Positions 23,860 to 35,875 of a stretch of 64,000 nucleotides of DNA are shown here, one piece after another. Within the stretch, counting starts at the first letter, position 1, and every line of letters begins with the position of its first letter. A model generated the notes under the pieces. It had not been told where the DNA came from. It made no database searches and saw nothing but the letters and a program-made list of their open reading frames with translations. The stretch is from the NCBI GenBank assembly GCA_039000515.1, contig JBCFYV010011164.1, forward strand, positions 46,293,993 to 46,357,992, in the 5' to 3' direction. Made by a program: the position numbers and the translations under genes. The DNA is from Timema cristinae. Its lineage: Eukaryota > Arthropoda > Insecta > Phasmatodea > Timematidae.

Positions 23860-24095
23860 GAGGCATGCCTCTTTAGGTGCGTCTTGCAATATGCCTCTTA
23901 CGTCTTGCCTCACGCAACCCGACCTGTTTTCACTTTTGCCTCTCCTTCCTTGCGTCAGTGTGCCTAGAGAGGTCTTCGCGGAAAGTACTTGCTGCTTGCG
24001 TCGCTGCAGCTATCATCATTTTACGGCGTGAAAAGAAACGGATGAGTCAGTTTCTAGAATCACGTTCGTTGAGTGCAGGAATATGATCAAAAGTG
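23860..24095 (+). pseudogene. Possible PIF/Harbinger-derived fragment
   Basis: The frame at 23877-24086 contains A-A-C-V-A-A-A-I-I-I-L-R-R-E-K-K-R, which resembles the alanine/isoleucine/basic start of PIF/Harbinger transposases. There is no catalytic domain downstream and no confirmed terminal repeat, so this is a weak suggestion. Confidence 0.25.
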
Positions 24096-24777
24096 TGTGT
24101 ATGATCACCGTCACAACAATTGATGTCTATGATAATTATTGATAAATTTAATTGTTTTTAAAACAACCCACTCCATCACGGGGGGAAAAAATCATGGAAA
24201 ACACAACTATAAATAACTACTCAACAACTATAAAAACCAACGTCACCACCTTCCGACGTTGTCAAAGGACTGTGAAGCATGTGTGTTGAAACGTGCACCC
24301 CAAATATTATGGGGATGGGAAGAACTCGCGCCCACTTACGGCTAGGTGCACAACTACTTTTGGAGCAACGTGCATCTCCTGTGTGCCTAGTTGCATGCAA
24401 CATGTTGCATGAAAAGAGTCATAGGCTAAACGCCCCTAGAACACGCGGCCAACGAAGAATGTTGTTAGAGTGTTAAACGGTAGCGTGTGGATATATTTAG
24501 AAACATGATAGTCGTACTTTTATCCCGTCGATATTGAAAATAGCACGCAAAGCTAGCTCAGTGAAAGCGTGTTTGACTGACACACTTGAACTGGTACATA
24601 ATTAATCAATATACTCGTCATCATCGCCCGGAATCCAACCAGGTTCTCCTAGTGATCGAACAATAACCATTTGGCCCAGAGGACGGGTATTTATTGCCAC
24701 CATGCATACGATCGTAATAAGTGTACCGTTAATATTTGGAGAGCGCTAGCAGTGGACCAATGTATTTAATTTTTTTT

Positions 24778-24970
24778 AGTGCACCGCTTCTTACTACCCG
24801 TTCGGGATACCCACATACAGAAATTAGGTAAGGATGAGTAAGGTGGGATTTTGAATAAATGTGCCCACAACATGTGGAGAAATACTGGGAAAACATTATG
24901 TAAAAAACACTTTTAACACACCCAACCGGGATTCGAGTTCTGATCTTCCCGTCACCGGCAGTCCGTTCAT
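24778..24970 (-). mobile_element. SINE family B, antisense
   Basis: Tail complement GCACCGCTTCTTACTACCCGTTCGGG, body AAATGTGCCCACAACATGTGGAG, box B complement CCGGGATTCGAGTTCTGATC and CACCGGCAGTCC. The extreme head is lost. Confidence 0.7.
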
Positions 24971-24974
24971 TTGC

Positions 24975-26395
24975 GTGAGTGAAGCCTTAGAATTTGCGGC
25001 CATCGAGGTAGAACAATGTATTTATTTTAATGTGCCTATTGATCTATACTGCTAGAATACAGTCACACTTGTATTAGCCGAGTACAGTTAGAAAACATAT
25101 GAATATCCGGGTGTTCAATTCGATAGTTGTACGCGATCCCACTTACTCTGAAAGAGTGACAACACGCGGTCCGCGAGCCATCAAGGGCGATTCCGCAGCT
25201 CACGAAGCACTTTCCTTGCCCTCATATATTTCTGAACGTTATTAACCTATGAGCCAAGATTTGTTGTTAAAACACATAACTTGACTTTAAAGTTATTTAT
25301 GACTCCTCAACAACGTTTGTAAAAAACAATGAGCTGTGGCACTTCTTAAAGAGTTTTGAGATAAACAAGAAAGAAGTATCATTCCCCAGTGTATAGTTAC
25401 GGGGATTGGGAGGATCACATTATACCCCCCCCCACACACACACACCCTCCCCCCGTATCCCACCAACTGCTCCCTCCCACAAAATAAAAAACTAGAAATT
25501 GATGGGTTTTTTTAAACACACTTTGCTTTGCCAAACTGATTTTGTTTCTCTATTTTAATTGTTTGTTATTTTTATTGTGAAATTAAAGTCATCTTTGCAT
25601 ACCCATGGTAATTATTGCTCGCGACCATAAGGAGTTCCAATTATTTATTTAGCGGTTGTAAAACTTCACCACGTAACACGATTTTTATGACAGTGTGACA
25701 CACTGACGAACTTCTGGTAGCCAGTTACTATTCACTGGATAGTCTGGCGTTTACACTAGGGTTGTCACTTGACCAATAATGCGCGTAATTGTCCCAGACA
25801 TGGATATGAGAAAAAAAGTATTTTAATAATAATCATAAGTGAATATTTAGCACGATTGATCGCAACAAGCTATATTTTTTTTGGGTTAAAAAGTAACATT
25901 TTGACCAAAATTCCATTTGATTGTTTTTTTCTCAACGACCTGATATTCTAGAATATATATCCTATCCACGTCACTGGAATCAATGAAGTATCGCTAACTT
26001 ATTATCTAAAAACATCCACGATCATATGATGCTTGGAAAACTTACATACGCCCAACATATGTTGCATATACTGATCAAAAACATTTAAAGTATTATTTTG
26101 TGTGTTGTTTTCTAACTAGTGAGGCACATTCTATTCTAAGTTTTTAGATTTAACTCTGTAAATAACTAGTATAATATTAAATATGTATAGAACTTAAACG
26201 TAAAATATAAAATTCATAGTCAATAAACTAAATAATCAATTTTTGGGTCACACAAGCACATGCACAGGAAACTAATAACTTAAAACATAGGAAATTCAAA
26301 TAAACATTTCATTTTCTCTTCGACTACTTTTAACTTTATTGTTATGGATGTGATTTATGTATTGTAAACCTTATTTATATCTAGTGGAGGGAGGG
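24975..26395. other. No gene recognised
   Basis: Short frames only. A C-rich/CA-rich low-complexity patch is at 25425-25460. No transposon ends could be paired. Confidence 0.45.
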
Positions 26396-26460
26396 AGGAG
26401 CAGCTACTCTGCTTGACCCAACTCCCAGGCAGCCATGCTTCTAAGGTGTGAGATTAAGCT

Positions 26461-26482
26461 AGGTTAGGTTAGGTTAGGTTAG
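26461..26482. repeat. Interstitial telomere-type repeat (TTAGG)4
   Basis: Four AGGTT units in the opposite orientation to those at 12026. The flanks show no obvious transposon end. Confidence 0.8.
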
Positions 26483-27099
26483 CTGACAACATTTGTGCAC
26501 GAACTAAGAATGATGAAACTCATTCAAGGTCGATTCATCGTATCGGCTAAGAAGAATGAAAGCTAGTACTGCATAAAAATACCATCCTTCTTTGGAGGAA
26601 TCAGATGAGCAAAAGGTTCAATAGGGTTAAAAAGGAAATTTGGTATTCAACTTAAATCATTTTACTCCCCATTCTATTATTTCTTCATTTTTTCTTTATC
26701 ATCCGCACGCAGTCATTCCCTTTCAACGGCCTTAGCGTTGCTGTTTTTTTTTTTTTTTCACAAGCCAATTTTGCGTCGATACTATATATTTCTCAAAACC
26801 CAAATGATAATACAACACTATAAAAACAAAAATAGCATTTCCATTGAGTTTTATTATTTTAAAATTTTACTAAAACCAGCCTGCACACGCTCGCTTTGTG
26901 CGTGACAGAACTATTTATTTACGCGACCTCACTCAACTTCCATTCCTCTTCGTCTCTTTGTAATCCCTCTTCCTTCGTAACTGTTTCTTCACCATTTTTT
27001 ACAGCTCACCAATTAGCCTTTTTGACTCTTTATCCTCTCTTATTGCCTACTCTCTAAACTTCTAATGATTTTCCTACCCTCTGGCAGCATAATTTTTTC

Positions 27100-27260
27100 T
27101 CTGCTTTCATTGAGGTGTGCGGTGACTCTGATCCAGAAGGTCAGGTTTCAATCCCTGCGTGTTATACCAAGGAATGGGCTTTCCCATCATTTCTCTAGGA
27201 CAATGCTGGTGCATTTATTACACCCTCCTTGTTCTGTTGCCTTAAATAATAAATTATAAT
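27100..27260 (+). mobile_element. tRNA-like SINE fragment
   Basis: TGAGGTGTGCGGTGACTCTG (box A side) and GGTCAGGTTTCAATCCCTGC (box B) precede a short body with GGAATGGGCTTTCCCATC. It resembles family C only loosely. Confidence 0.4.
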
Positions 27261-27549
27261 TAGCTAATAGGCTGAATCTTTTATCATCGAACCATGTTAA
27301 AAAGAAAACTCAGGATATGTTAAAAAAAAGGGACACAACCTTTCAGAAAATTGAATGAAATAATGTTAACAAACCGGTTGACCACTTTAAATAAATAGTG
27401 TCCTACGATTATTAACAATCGAATATTGAGATTATTAATTTACCTCAGCTACACTCGCAATGAAATTATTAGCCGGGCTTTTACTAACGTCTGCACCATA
27501 TATCACGTGGTCTAAGATTTCGGTGACTGGCTCTGCCCTTGCTCTAGAA

Positions 27550-28124
27550 CAGGGATGATAAATTTATGGCCACTGGGTGGCACGTCAACACGATTTGTGG
27601 GGCACGTTGACATCGTCTCGTGATTTTTTTTAAGTCAAGCCATGCCATTCAATGTCATGTCACAATCAACTTTATTAAGTCAATGTTTAGAAATCTTCTT
27701 GGCTCGTACGAAAGTACATCTTGTGTTCTGTTGAAGACTACAAGTTATGAATCGAACATAAATATCCTGGATAACAAAATAAGACATATTTCAAACTAAT
27801 ATGGAATAATAAGTTTTTTATTATAGCATATGTATTGGGTTTTTTTTTCGACTGAAAGTGTTACTTTCAATATTTTTAATTGATTGAAATTAATATGGTC
27901 TAAGACACGTTGGTTATTTAATAAATTTTCGTTTTTTTTACTCTAGGTATTACTAAAAATATTTACAATTTTATTAGAGCTTTTCATTACATTTGATAAA
28001 ATCAACAAACATTTTATTTTTAAACACTCACTAACACAGTTAAATAAGAGATGGAAAACTAGACTATTTAAAAATTTAAAAATCCTTAAGTAGCACATTG
28101 GCTTGAAAAGTTTGGTCATCCCTG
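27550..28124. mobile_element. Non-autonomous hAT-type element (MITE)
   Basis: The left end CAGGGATGATAAATTTATGG and the right end, complement CAGGGATGACCAAACTTTTC, share CAGGGATGA. Flanking 8-mers CTCTAGAA and ATATGGAA match at 5 of 8. The 575-bp interior is AT-rich with no transposase frame. Confidence 0.6.
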
Positions 28125-28149
28125 ATATGGAATAACCTACTCATCCCTA

Positions 28150-28640
28150 AAGATGAATTCACATTACGTTGAAATTTGAAAAAGTTTTGTAGCCGTTGTT
28201 TAAAGGTGAATTCACATGTCCACTGAAATTTGAAAACACTACAGTGAGTCCGCAACTCTTAGTAGTGCAGCTGTTCACACATTCGCAGAAAGTTGGGAGT
28301 CTCTGTGTATCCATGATGCATTGAAACGTCAAACATAAAAACGTAAATATTACAATCAGTGTAAGTTACTGTATTTAAAATAAAATAAAATGTTTTACTT
28401 ACTGCCTGGGTTTGATTTTATCATAGATAAACCTCATGGTTTCCAATAAACTTTTGTTTTTCTTCATCATCATTGAACCCTCCTTAACTAAAATAAGGAA
28501 TACACAGAAGGTCCAAACAACAATGAATAACAAGGGGGCAAAAAGGAGGCAATGTGTGTGAACGGTTGGAGTTCTGTCCTTTGAATGCCTGAGATCAAAC
28601 GTTCGAAACTCAGATCTCGTAACCCACACCAGTTGCGGAA
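28150..28640. other. Direct subrepeat and short frame, no gene recognised
   Basis: Two copies of GATGAATTCACAT...TGAAATTTGAAAA (28152 and 28208) look like the end of a DNA element, but no inverted partner was found. A 76-residue minus-strand frame at 28629-28399 has a hydrophobic stretch and no known relative. Confidence 0.3.
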
Positions 28641-29460
28641 GTAAATATATGGACGGTCAACCTCGTAGAGCTCATTAACGAAAAGGTATACATCCCAAAA
28701 TTAAAGTAAAACGAAAAGACATGAAAAATACACTACCTATTGGTATGGTGAACCATTAGACTAATAAATGCATGAACTAGTTTTAAGTTGATATCAATTC
28801 ATCAAGAAGTTAATATCATATGAAAATATATAATAATATATTATATAGAGATAATCTTTGAAATATACAAGAAGCTTTCGACAAGCTATTATTCCCACAT
28901 TCTGACGACATGCGAAGTTTTAAAAGAAAAACATCAATTAATTATTTTGAGCGCCAGTATTAAAGAACAACAACATAATCAAATGTGGCTTTAGCTCAAC
29001 AACAACCTTGTCATAACGTCAAAACTTCCATTAGTAAAGTTATCTTTACAGAATAACTGTCATAATCATGTTATCCTCATTAGTTAACTAGAAAAATACA
29101 CTTCTTATAAAACATAAGAATTGATCTAAAAATACCTTAATAATCTCAGAAAAATTACCTTCTTAAGTTTACCTTAAGTGAACGTTAGTTAAGTTGATCG
29201 TGATCCCGGCATAACGGCGGTAAGTTGTAATGCGAGTCTAGTGCCTTGGACCACGCTAACATAGTGTCAACATTTAAAATGTATGTTATCTCAGTTTAAA
29301 CAGTTTTTGGTTACTAAGACGATCAAAATAAACTCCACGCAAGGTTATTCATGCATATGGTCATGAAATCGATTAGCAGCAGGAAACTTTACAACCAGTC
29401 GTGGGAAAGATAAAACACTCCCGGTGGGTAAGTGGGCTAAGCGTCAATCTTGTGTATCTA

Positions 29461-29695
29461 CAGTAGCCCCGTGGCTTCTTTGGTGCTGACTGACAGTTCA
29501 CAGCCGACTTCTGACAGTCAACATTTAGGTAAATACCTAAATGTTGGCTGTCAGAAGTTACAACTGCTAAACACATGTTTTCTGAAGATCATATGGTTCG
29601 GCGTAGGGATACATACTTTGGTCTGGTAACTTTTCAAAGCCGTTATCTTTCACTGTGAGCCGTCACTCAGCGCCAAAGAAGCCATGGGACTACTG
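29461..29695 (-). mobile_element. Tc1/mariner-type MITE, copy 1, with inverted duplication
   Basis: Ends CAGTAGCCCCGTGGCTTCTT and (complement) CAGTAGTCCCATGGCTTCTT are near-perfect inverted repeats flanked by TA on both sides. The interior aligns in inverted orientation with copy 2 at 36457. This copy carries an extra segment of about 45 bp that makes the 52-bp hairpin at 29507-29558. Confidence 0.8.
29507..29558. repeat. Near-perfect 25-bp-arm hairpin inside the MITE
   Basis: ACTTCTGACAGTCAACATTT-AGGTA is followed by AA and by its reverse complement with a single mismatch. Copy 2 has the ACTTCTGACAG arm only once, so the palindrome arose within this copy. Confidence 0.9.
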
Positions 29696-29761
29696 TAGTT
29701 TGATGTTGATGGCGAGGTAAGGGCTTACAGAGCCACCTTTAGGGTGCGACCGCACAGGTAG

Positions 29762-30875
29762 GGATGTGAAACAAAGTATCGATACTTTACTAATATAAAT
29801 ATTTTCCTTTCGATACTAGTATTGTTTTCCTCTATACTTTTTTCTGATACTTTTACTGATATTACTATTCACACTTCAGTATCGGATCGTTATCGAAAGA
29901 AACAACTTTTTTGCTATCTTCCCTCATGCATGTTTACTAGGATGGACTGTGGAGGAAGAACGAATTACACAAGTTCTAAATTCTCAGTTCTCACTCATTT
30001 TCTGAATGACAAGCAAGAAGCAATTCTAGCATTCAATCTCTTTTTATCTCCTCATAATTCACAACTATTCTTTCATCATTGTTTATCAATACAGCCTGAT
30101 GCCTGACCGGTCCACGGGGCGAGGGGTGACCAGTCTATACCCTGATTTTGGTTGGAAGAACAGTAGAGAAAATTCAAACATATTAGTTTGCAGCCAACAT
30201 TGGTAATGTTTCTTCATATTATTAGTGTTAATTTATAGGTATTAATAATATCTATCAAAAGTGACAGCCGCAGATAACATGACTTCATGTGTAAATATAT
30301 TAAAATTATTTAAGTAACTTTAGTAACTAACTTCTACTGTTCTTCCTATCAAAATTATACTATACTTAATACCCCTTCCTTTATCATTGAACACTCTAAT
30401 CACAAACTTAACAAAATAAGCTTTTGTAGAGCTTAATAACTTAGTCAACTCATGCATGCCCCAAGCAGATGAAGCAAAAAAGTTTATGTGCGTTGTTTAA
30501 GCAGATGAAGCAGGATAGGGCGTCTATTTTTCTATTGTTTGTTAATAGTTAAAAATCTATCTTGATTGAGTATATAAATTACTAATGTTGCTAATAAAAT
30601 GGCACTTTCCTGAAGTGAATTATGAAAGTTTTGTTAAGATGTTGGATAGCTAAAAACATCTTTTATAATTTTGTATTGAAGTATTAAAAACCATCATAAT
30701 GCAAAAGTTGAAAATATTACTATCAATAAAAAAATACATATTAAAATTTCGATACCGATACTTACTCTTATCGATACTTTTCTTTCGATACTAGTACGGT
30801 ATCGATATTTTTTCTTCCGATACTTTCAATTAGAACAGTATCGATACTATTCTTTCGATACCACATCCGTATGCA
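29762..30875. mobile_element. DNA element with subterminal TATCGATA iterations (probable hAT)
   Basis: Both ends are loaded with RTATCGATAC and TTTCGATACTAG motifs in inverted arrangement: left at 29779, 29811 and 29879; right between 30748 and 30865. The left outer sequence GGGATGTGAAACAAAGTATC resembles the complement of the right outer sequence, ACGGATGTGGTATCGAAAG. The 0.8 kb interior has no transposase similarity. Confidence 0.5.
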
Positions 30876-31099
30876 CACTTCACAGGGCCCTACACGAAAA
30901 TCGAACAAAGGGTTGGGGCGAGACCAGTTCTCCTTTACATGTATAAAACCACGGCCTCTAGCATTAATTATTATCTTACCTACTCGGGCATTTCCCGATA
31001 CCTTACACGGCTGAAAACTGGTATTTGGGTGCAAAATACTGTAGTAAGGGGGGTCAAGGCAGATAACTGGGGGCACCACAAACGAAGTTTGTCCAGGGC

Positions 31100-31297
31100 C
31101 CCACTTCTGCTAAGTGCATCTCTGGGTTCGAGCTCAGGCTGGGTGCACTGAGTTTATTTTCCTAAGGGGTTTTTTACTCTCTCTCTCTACGCAAATATGG
31201 GTACATTTAATCACATTTCTTCCTTCCCCAGCCCTAACACATTAGTAGGCCTATAATTAGTGCATATGCGTATAGATCGGATGGGAAGTGAGACGCA
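31100..31297 (+). mobile_element. SINE family B, sense, decayed
   Basis: Box B TGGGTTCGAGCTCAGGCTGG, body TTTATTTTCCTAAGGGGTTTTTTACTC and CTACGCAAATATGGGTACATTTAATC, and a tail ending in CGGATGGGAAGTGAGACGC. The head side is degraded. Confidence 0.65.
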
Positions 31298-31394
31298 CTG
31301 ACAAATGATATCTGCAGAGAGAGAGTGGTAAACACTTGAAGAAAAAACATTCTCTCAGTACATCCAACCGGCATTTTAGCCCCAACATCTTTGT

Positions 31395-31515
31395 CACCGT
31401 CAAGTGAAAACTACAGTAAAAACCGCAGTGAAAAACACCGGGAAATACACAGTGAAAACCACAGGGAAAAAATGAAAAACAGTGAAAATTGCATTAAAAA
31501 ATTAAAGTGAAAACT
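31395..31515. repeat. Degenerate CAGTGAAAAC repeat, left part
   Basis: Irregular copies of ACAGTGAAAACC / ACAGTAAAAACC cover this stretch and reappear at 34862-35000 on the other side of the pogo element. The array was probably one block before that insertion. Confidence 0.65.
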
Positions 31516-31521
31516 AAAGTA

Positions 31522-34500
31522 GAGTTGTACAAAACCGGGTGGTTGGGTAAAACCGGGAAGTGGCTTTTTCTCCCTGAATAGTGGTGACATCTAGGTGAAA
31601 TGATGCCAAGTTATTTTCTAGCTTCATTTCGTTAGTGTGCAAGTTTAAAGCGTGCCAGAAACTAGCTTTTATTTTCTTAAATAAATAAAGTAGTTTTTCT
31701 GTGTTTTTATTAATTTGTAAAATACTATTTGTGCAAATCTTAACAGTTTTATTCAGCAATGAATCTATAAAAGTAAGTATTGATCATACTAATATGTTAG
31801 TTTAGAGTATATTCATATGCGTATTTAAAATATTTTGGTCACCAAATAGAAATTTATCCCCATTTTGTCTAAAGTCTCACTGTGGGGTAAAAGAGGGTAG
31901 CAATACAAGGGGTAATACCGGGTACTACCCGGTTTTACCCCACGAATAATTTGTTTGTAGAGTTTACATTTGTATGTAATTATCATTAAAGTTTTTAAGA
32001 TAAGCCAAAATTTTATTTATTGATAAATTTATTAATTTGTCAGCTAGGATAAATTTATTAATTTTTCAGCTAGTTTGACCAGAGTCTTAAAATAAATATT
32101 TTTTAAAAAGAATGTAAAATAAAAATAGCAAACCTTTATGGTTGATTCTCTTCCTTTCAACTTGTTTTTGTATAGGTTTGTAAAAAAAAAAAAAAAAGCA
32201 ACCATGCCAAGAAACTATGTTCGCACGTCCACTCGACCATAGACCATGACTCGACAGTCGTGCTCTGAAGATAGCATGAGGAATGCTATAGCAGAAGTTA
32301 TTAGTAAAATGGGCTATTACAAAGCTGCAAAAGCATATAATATTCCTCAATCAACCCTTAAAGATAAGAGTTAAGAAAGCTAGAGATGGAGACAGGGATG
32401 CTAGTAAAAATGGTAATCAACATCAGAAAATTAAATAAAAACATTAAGAACATTATTTAAAAAAAATATCTCTAGTAAATATTAGTTTTCTAGCATCCAT
32501 AGGATGGAATTTAGTGAAAATTTTAAAGAAATATTTATACATTTCTTTTAGGTATGGGTCGACACAAACCTGTTTTCACCAAGGATAAAAAAAGAACTTG
32601 TAGAGCATATTTTACTCATGGAAAGCAGATTGTTTGACTTTACTTTAACTGAACTTCGTCGTCTTGCCTTTGAATTAGCAATAGTCAATAAAATCCCCAA
32701 CAGATTTAATAAAGTTAAGCAACTAGCTGGAAAAGACTGGCTGTATTCGTTTTAAGGTAGACACCCTGAAATCAGACTAAGATCACCAGAACCCACATCG
32801 ATTGGACGAGCAATGGGGTTTAACAAGGTTGCTGTAAAACAGCTTTTTGACTTGTTAACAACTCTATATGAAAAATATCAGTTTGCTGCAGATCGCTTAT
32901 ACAATGTGGATGAGACAGGGATTACCACTGTGCCCAAAACGCAGTATAAAGTCCTTGGTTTACGAGGAAAAGGGCAAGTAGGAGCACTGGTCTCAGTAGA
33001 ATAGAGGGACATTAGTTACTGCTGAAACTTTCATGAGTGCCAGTAGTATTTTCATGCCTACTATGTTTGTTTTTCCAAGACTAAGAGCTAAACCAAAGCT
33101 GCTTGATGATGCCCCTCCGGGCAGCACAGCTGAATACCATCCAAGTGGTTGGATGCAGAAGGACATATTTCTGAAATGGTTCCAACGTTTCATCGAATTC
33201 GCAAATTCATCTGAAAAGAGACAGGTTTTTCTGTTATTAGATGGCCATGCAACTCACACAAAGAACTTAGAACTCATAGACTTGGCTTGGGAAAACCACG
33301 TAATTCTTTTATGTTTTCCTCCACACTGCACACATAGGATGCAACCGCTTGATGTTGCATTTATGGCTCCACTGAGCTCATATTATTCAGAAGAAGCAAG
33401 AAAGTGGATGCAAATACATCCAGGACGTGCTATTCCTATCCAACAAGTTGGTAAACTCTATGGCACGGCTTATATGAAAGCTGCATCCATGGAAACTGCA
33501 GTAAAAGGATTCCTAAAAACAGGAATATTCCCACTTGACACTAATGTTTTTCCTGATTGGATGTACCAGCCAGCGGAAACGACGGACAGACCAGGATGAA
33601 AGTCTGGTAGTTAGTTGCGAAAGACAACAGGTTGGATTATGCTCCCAATCTAGAGGTTTCGGCAGTGACGACGTGACTATGACTTCTAAAGAATCCATTG
33701 ATTTACAAAACAATTGTGTCTCAGTTAATGATATCCCAGGAACTTCTGGTTTGAATAGTCCTGTTTCCAATACAGCTGGTTCAAAAAATGGAGTGAGTCC
33801 CAATGAAATAAACAAAATGACTTAAATTAATCCTTCTTTAGGTGGCTTCACTATTTCTGCAAAAAATATCAGGAACATTCCTCAGGCGACGAGAAAACCA
33901 AAAGTGATAAATAAATGGCGGGGAAAACTGTAATTTTGACAGATTCACCGTACAAGAATGAGTTATCAACCATTTCCGAAAAAAACAAATCCTTAAAGAA
34001 AAACATAACTTCCTAGTTGACAGCAGATTTAAGGGAAAAAAATAAAAAATCAAAAGTGTCAAAAAAGATTAAAACTAACAAAATAATAAATCATTCAAAT
34101 GATAAAGAAGACACTGAAGATGCTCCATGTCTTTACTGTGGAGATCTTTTTTCAAATTCACGTTCTGTAGAGGGTTGGGTGAAGTGCAATTCTTGTAAAG
34201 GTTGGGCACATGAAGAATGTGCAGGCTTAGATGAGCAGCAGTGTGATATTTTTACATGTGACATTTGCAAAAGTGTAGGCTACTAAATTTAGTATCAAAA
34301 AGGTTATAATTATTGTATCATAATTTTAATAGATTACTATTATATTATGGTTTTCATCCCATTGAATTAATGGTCTTTGAATTATGTTTTCTAATCACTG
34401 TGACTTAACCGTAATTTAATTTCAATTTAATCCACATGCTTATTATTTTTACTATCTTAGTTATATTTATGTGTATTAAATTAGATAAATTAGACTATAA

Positions 34501-34855
34501 TTTAATTTTCTCAAAACTATCTTGATACCTAAAATTTAAATGCTATGCTTTAATTACTTACTTAAATAATTGATTTATATAGTTTTTTGGTCTAGAGGTT
34601 CTTAAAATACAGTATTTTTAAAATGTGCCCGGTTTTACCCAACCAGTGGGGTGATACAGGGTAGTTTGACATATTTAAAAAAATATATTTTAAGGACATT
34701 CATTTATCACAAGTATAAAAAATAAATATGCCTAGTTAAAGAATACATAATAAAGATTGTATACCAAAAAAAAAATCAAAACTTTAAGAGAATAAATGAA
34801 TTAACTACAAATAATTATATACTAGATACCCGGTTATACCCCACTCTCCCCTAAA
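31522..34855 (+). mobile_element. Pogo-family DNA transposon (decayed)
   Basis: A transposase pseudogene is bracketed by inverted GC-rich motifs. TGGTTGGGTAAAACCGGG at 31540-31557 matches the reverse complement of 34628-34645 over 18 bases. Further ACCGGGTA/GGGGTA motifs lie at 31876-31941 and 34822-34855. TA dinucleotides flank the proposed ends (31520-31521 and 34856-34857), as expected for the Tc1/mariner superfamily. The exact outer limits are estimated. Confidence 0.7.
32204..34286 (+). pseudogene. Pogo-like DDE transposase with C-terminal PHD-like finger, inactivated
   Basis: The start is ATG at 32204. An N-terminal psq-type helix-turn-helix carries S-E-D-S-M-R-N-A-I-A-E-V and N-I-P-Q-S-T-L. 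A probable 139-bp intron (GTAATC at 32413 to TTTTAG at 32551) joins codons in phase. The DDE core follows with N-V-D-E-T-G (near 32910), L-L-L-D-G-H-A-T-H-T (near 33235), then Q-P-L-D-V-A-F about 36 residues after the second aspartate, so all three acidic residues remain. The tail at 34120-34280 has C-x2-C, C-x2-C, W-A-H-E-E-C and C-D-I-C, a PHD-type zinc-binding pattern. At least four lesions disable it: an early stop, a frameshift before the intron, stops near 32753 and 33002, and another near 33597. Confidence 0.85.
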
Positions 34856-34861
34856 TAGTGC

Positions 34862-35000
34862 AGTAAAAATTTCAATAAAAAAACTACAGTAAACATAACA
34901 TTGAAAACCCCAATGGAAATTAGGGTGAAAACAACAGTGAACATCAGAATGAAAACTACATTGAAAATAACAGTGAACACCACAGTGGAAACTACAGGAA
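34862..35000. repeat. Degenerate CAGTGAAAAC repeat, right part
   Basis: Continues the motif of 31395-31515 with units such as ACATTGAAAACC, ACAACAGTGAACATC and ACCACAGTGGAAACTAC. Confidence 0.6.
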
Positions 35001-35034
35001 GATTCACAGAATCAATTGTTGAAAACCCATTCTA

Positions 35035-35110
35035 ATATATCCATCCGGGACTTGAGCACCTATCTCCCGTCAGCTGTGACTAAGTTTCAATGGCTTAGAG
35101 CACTCGGCCA
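35035..35110 (-). mobile_element. tRNA-like SINE head (Leu/Ser-type)
   Basis: The minus strand shows GTGGCCGAGTGCTCTAAGCC (box A) and GGTGCTCAAGTCCCGG (box B) at class-II spacing. It probably continues the family B piece at 31310-31395, split by the repeat array and the pogo insertion. Confidence 0.5.
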
Positions 35111-35549
35111 CATCTGTGTACTTGAAACTGTTTGGCCACAAAGTTCACAACAGCCTTGAACTAACAGAATGGTCTGTCCTTGTCCATGTTTCTTGCGGAT
35201 CCCTCACAATACATTGGCATTTAGCGATGATTGGTGTGATATAGACTAGTGTCGCAATGATATGTGTAGAACACCATATGTTCACTTAGAAGTGTTTCTA
35301 AAACTTTACCCAATGGCGGGCAACTTGATAATCATCCTGTGCACACGCAGACCACTCAACTTAGTATACTATCTACCTGTCACTTGTAGAAACAGGACAT
35401 TATATAATGAAAGTGTTTATCAAGCAGTAAAGACAGAATATTTATATATCTCTGTTAAATATATACATTTTACAGAACAACTGTCAAAGCAGCCTTATCT
35501 GGAAGTTAGAAATTATAATATATCTTCTGTCAAGTCATATGATCTGCCA

Positions 35550-35552
35550 ATA

Positions 35553-35596
<44 letters not shown>

Positions 35597-35875
35597 GCAC
35601 CGCGTCTTACTACCCGTTTGGGTTGTACGCACTTACGCTAATGTGTAATGGTAGGGTGATTGTGAAATGAAATGAAGGACCTACAGTTTAACGTGGTATC
35701 CGAACCACGGTGGAGGCCTGGCATTCCACACATTCACAAGATGTGATTAATACACGTCTTGTCAAAGGTGAAGGAAGGGTTTGGCAATCAGAATAATCCA
35801 TGCTGGGACCGAGGATTGAACCCTGGACTCCCAGCATAGAGGTCTGACACCTTACCCCTAGACCGCCAGGTCACC
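35550..35875 (-). mobile_element. SINE family A, full-length antisense copy
   Basis: An (ATT)n run is followed by GCACCGCGTCTTACTACCCG, the whole family A body, box B complement GAGGATTGAACCCTGG and head complement CTAGACCGCCAGGTCACC. It aligns throughout with 100-401 apart from a short insertion (GATTAATACACG). Confidence 0.85.

Noticed and set aside
24279..24476. Moderately GC-rich frames on both strands as a gene
   Set aside because: Short, overlapping and opposite frames without domain or splice evidence.
35262..35597. 111-residue frame ending in a Tyr run
   Set aside because: The C-terminal tyrosines come from the ATT microsatellite tail of the SINE; the rest has no family match.
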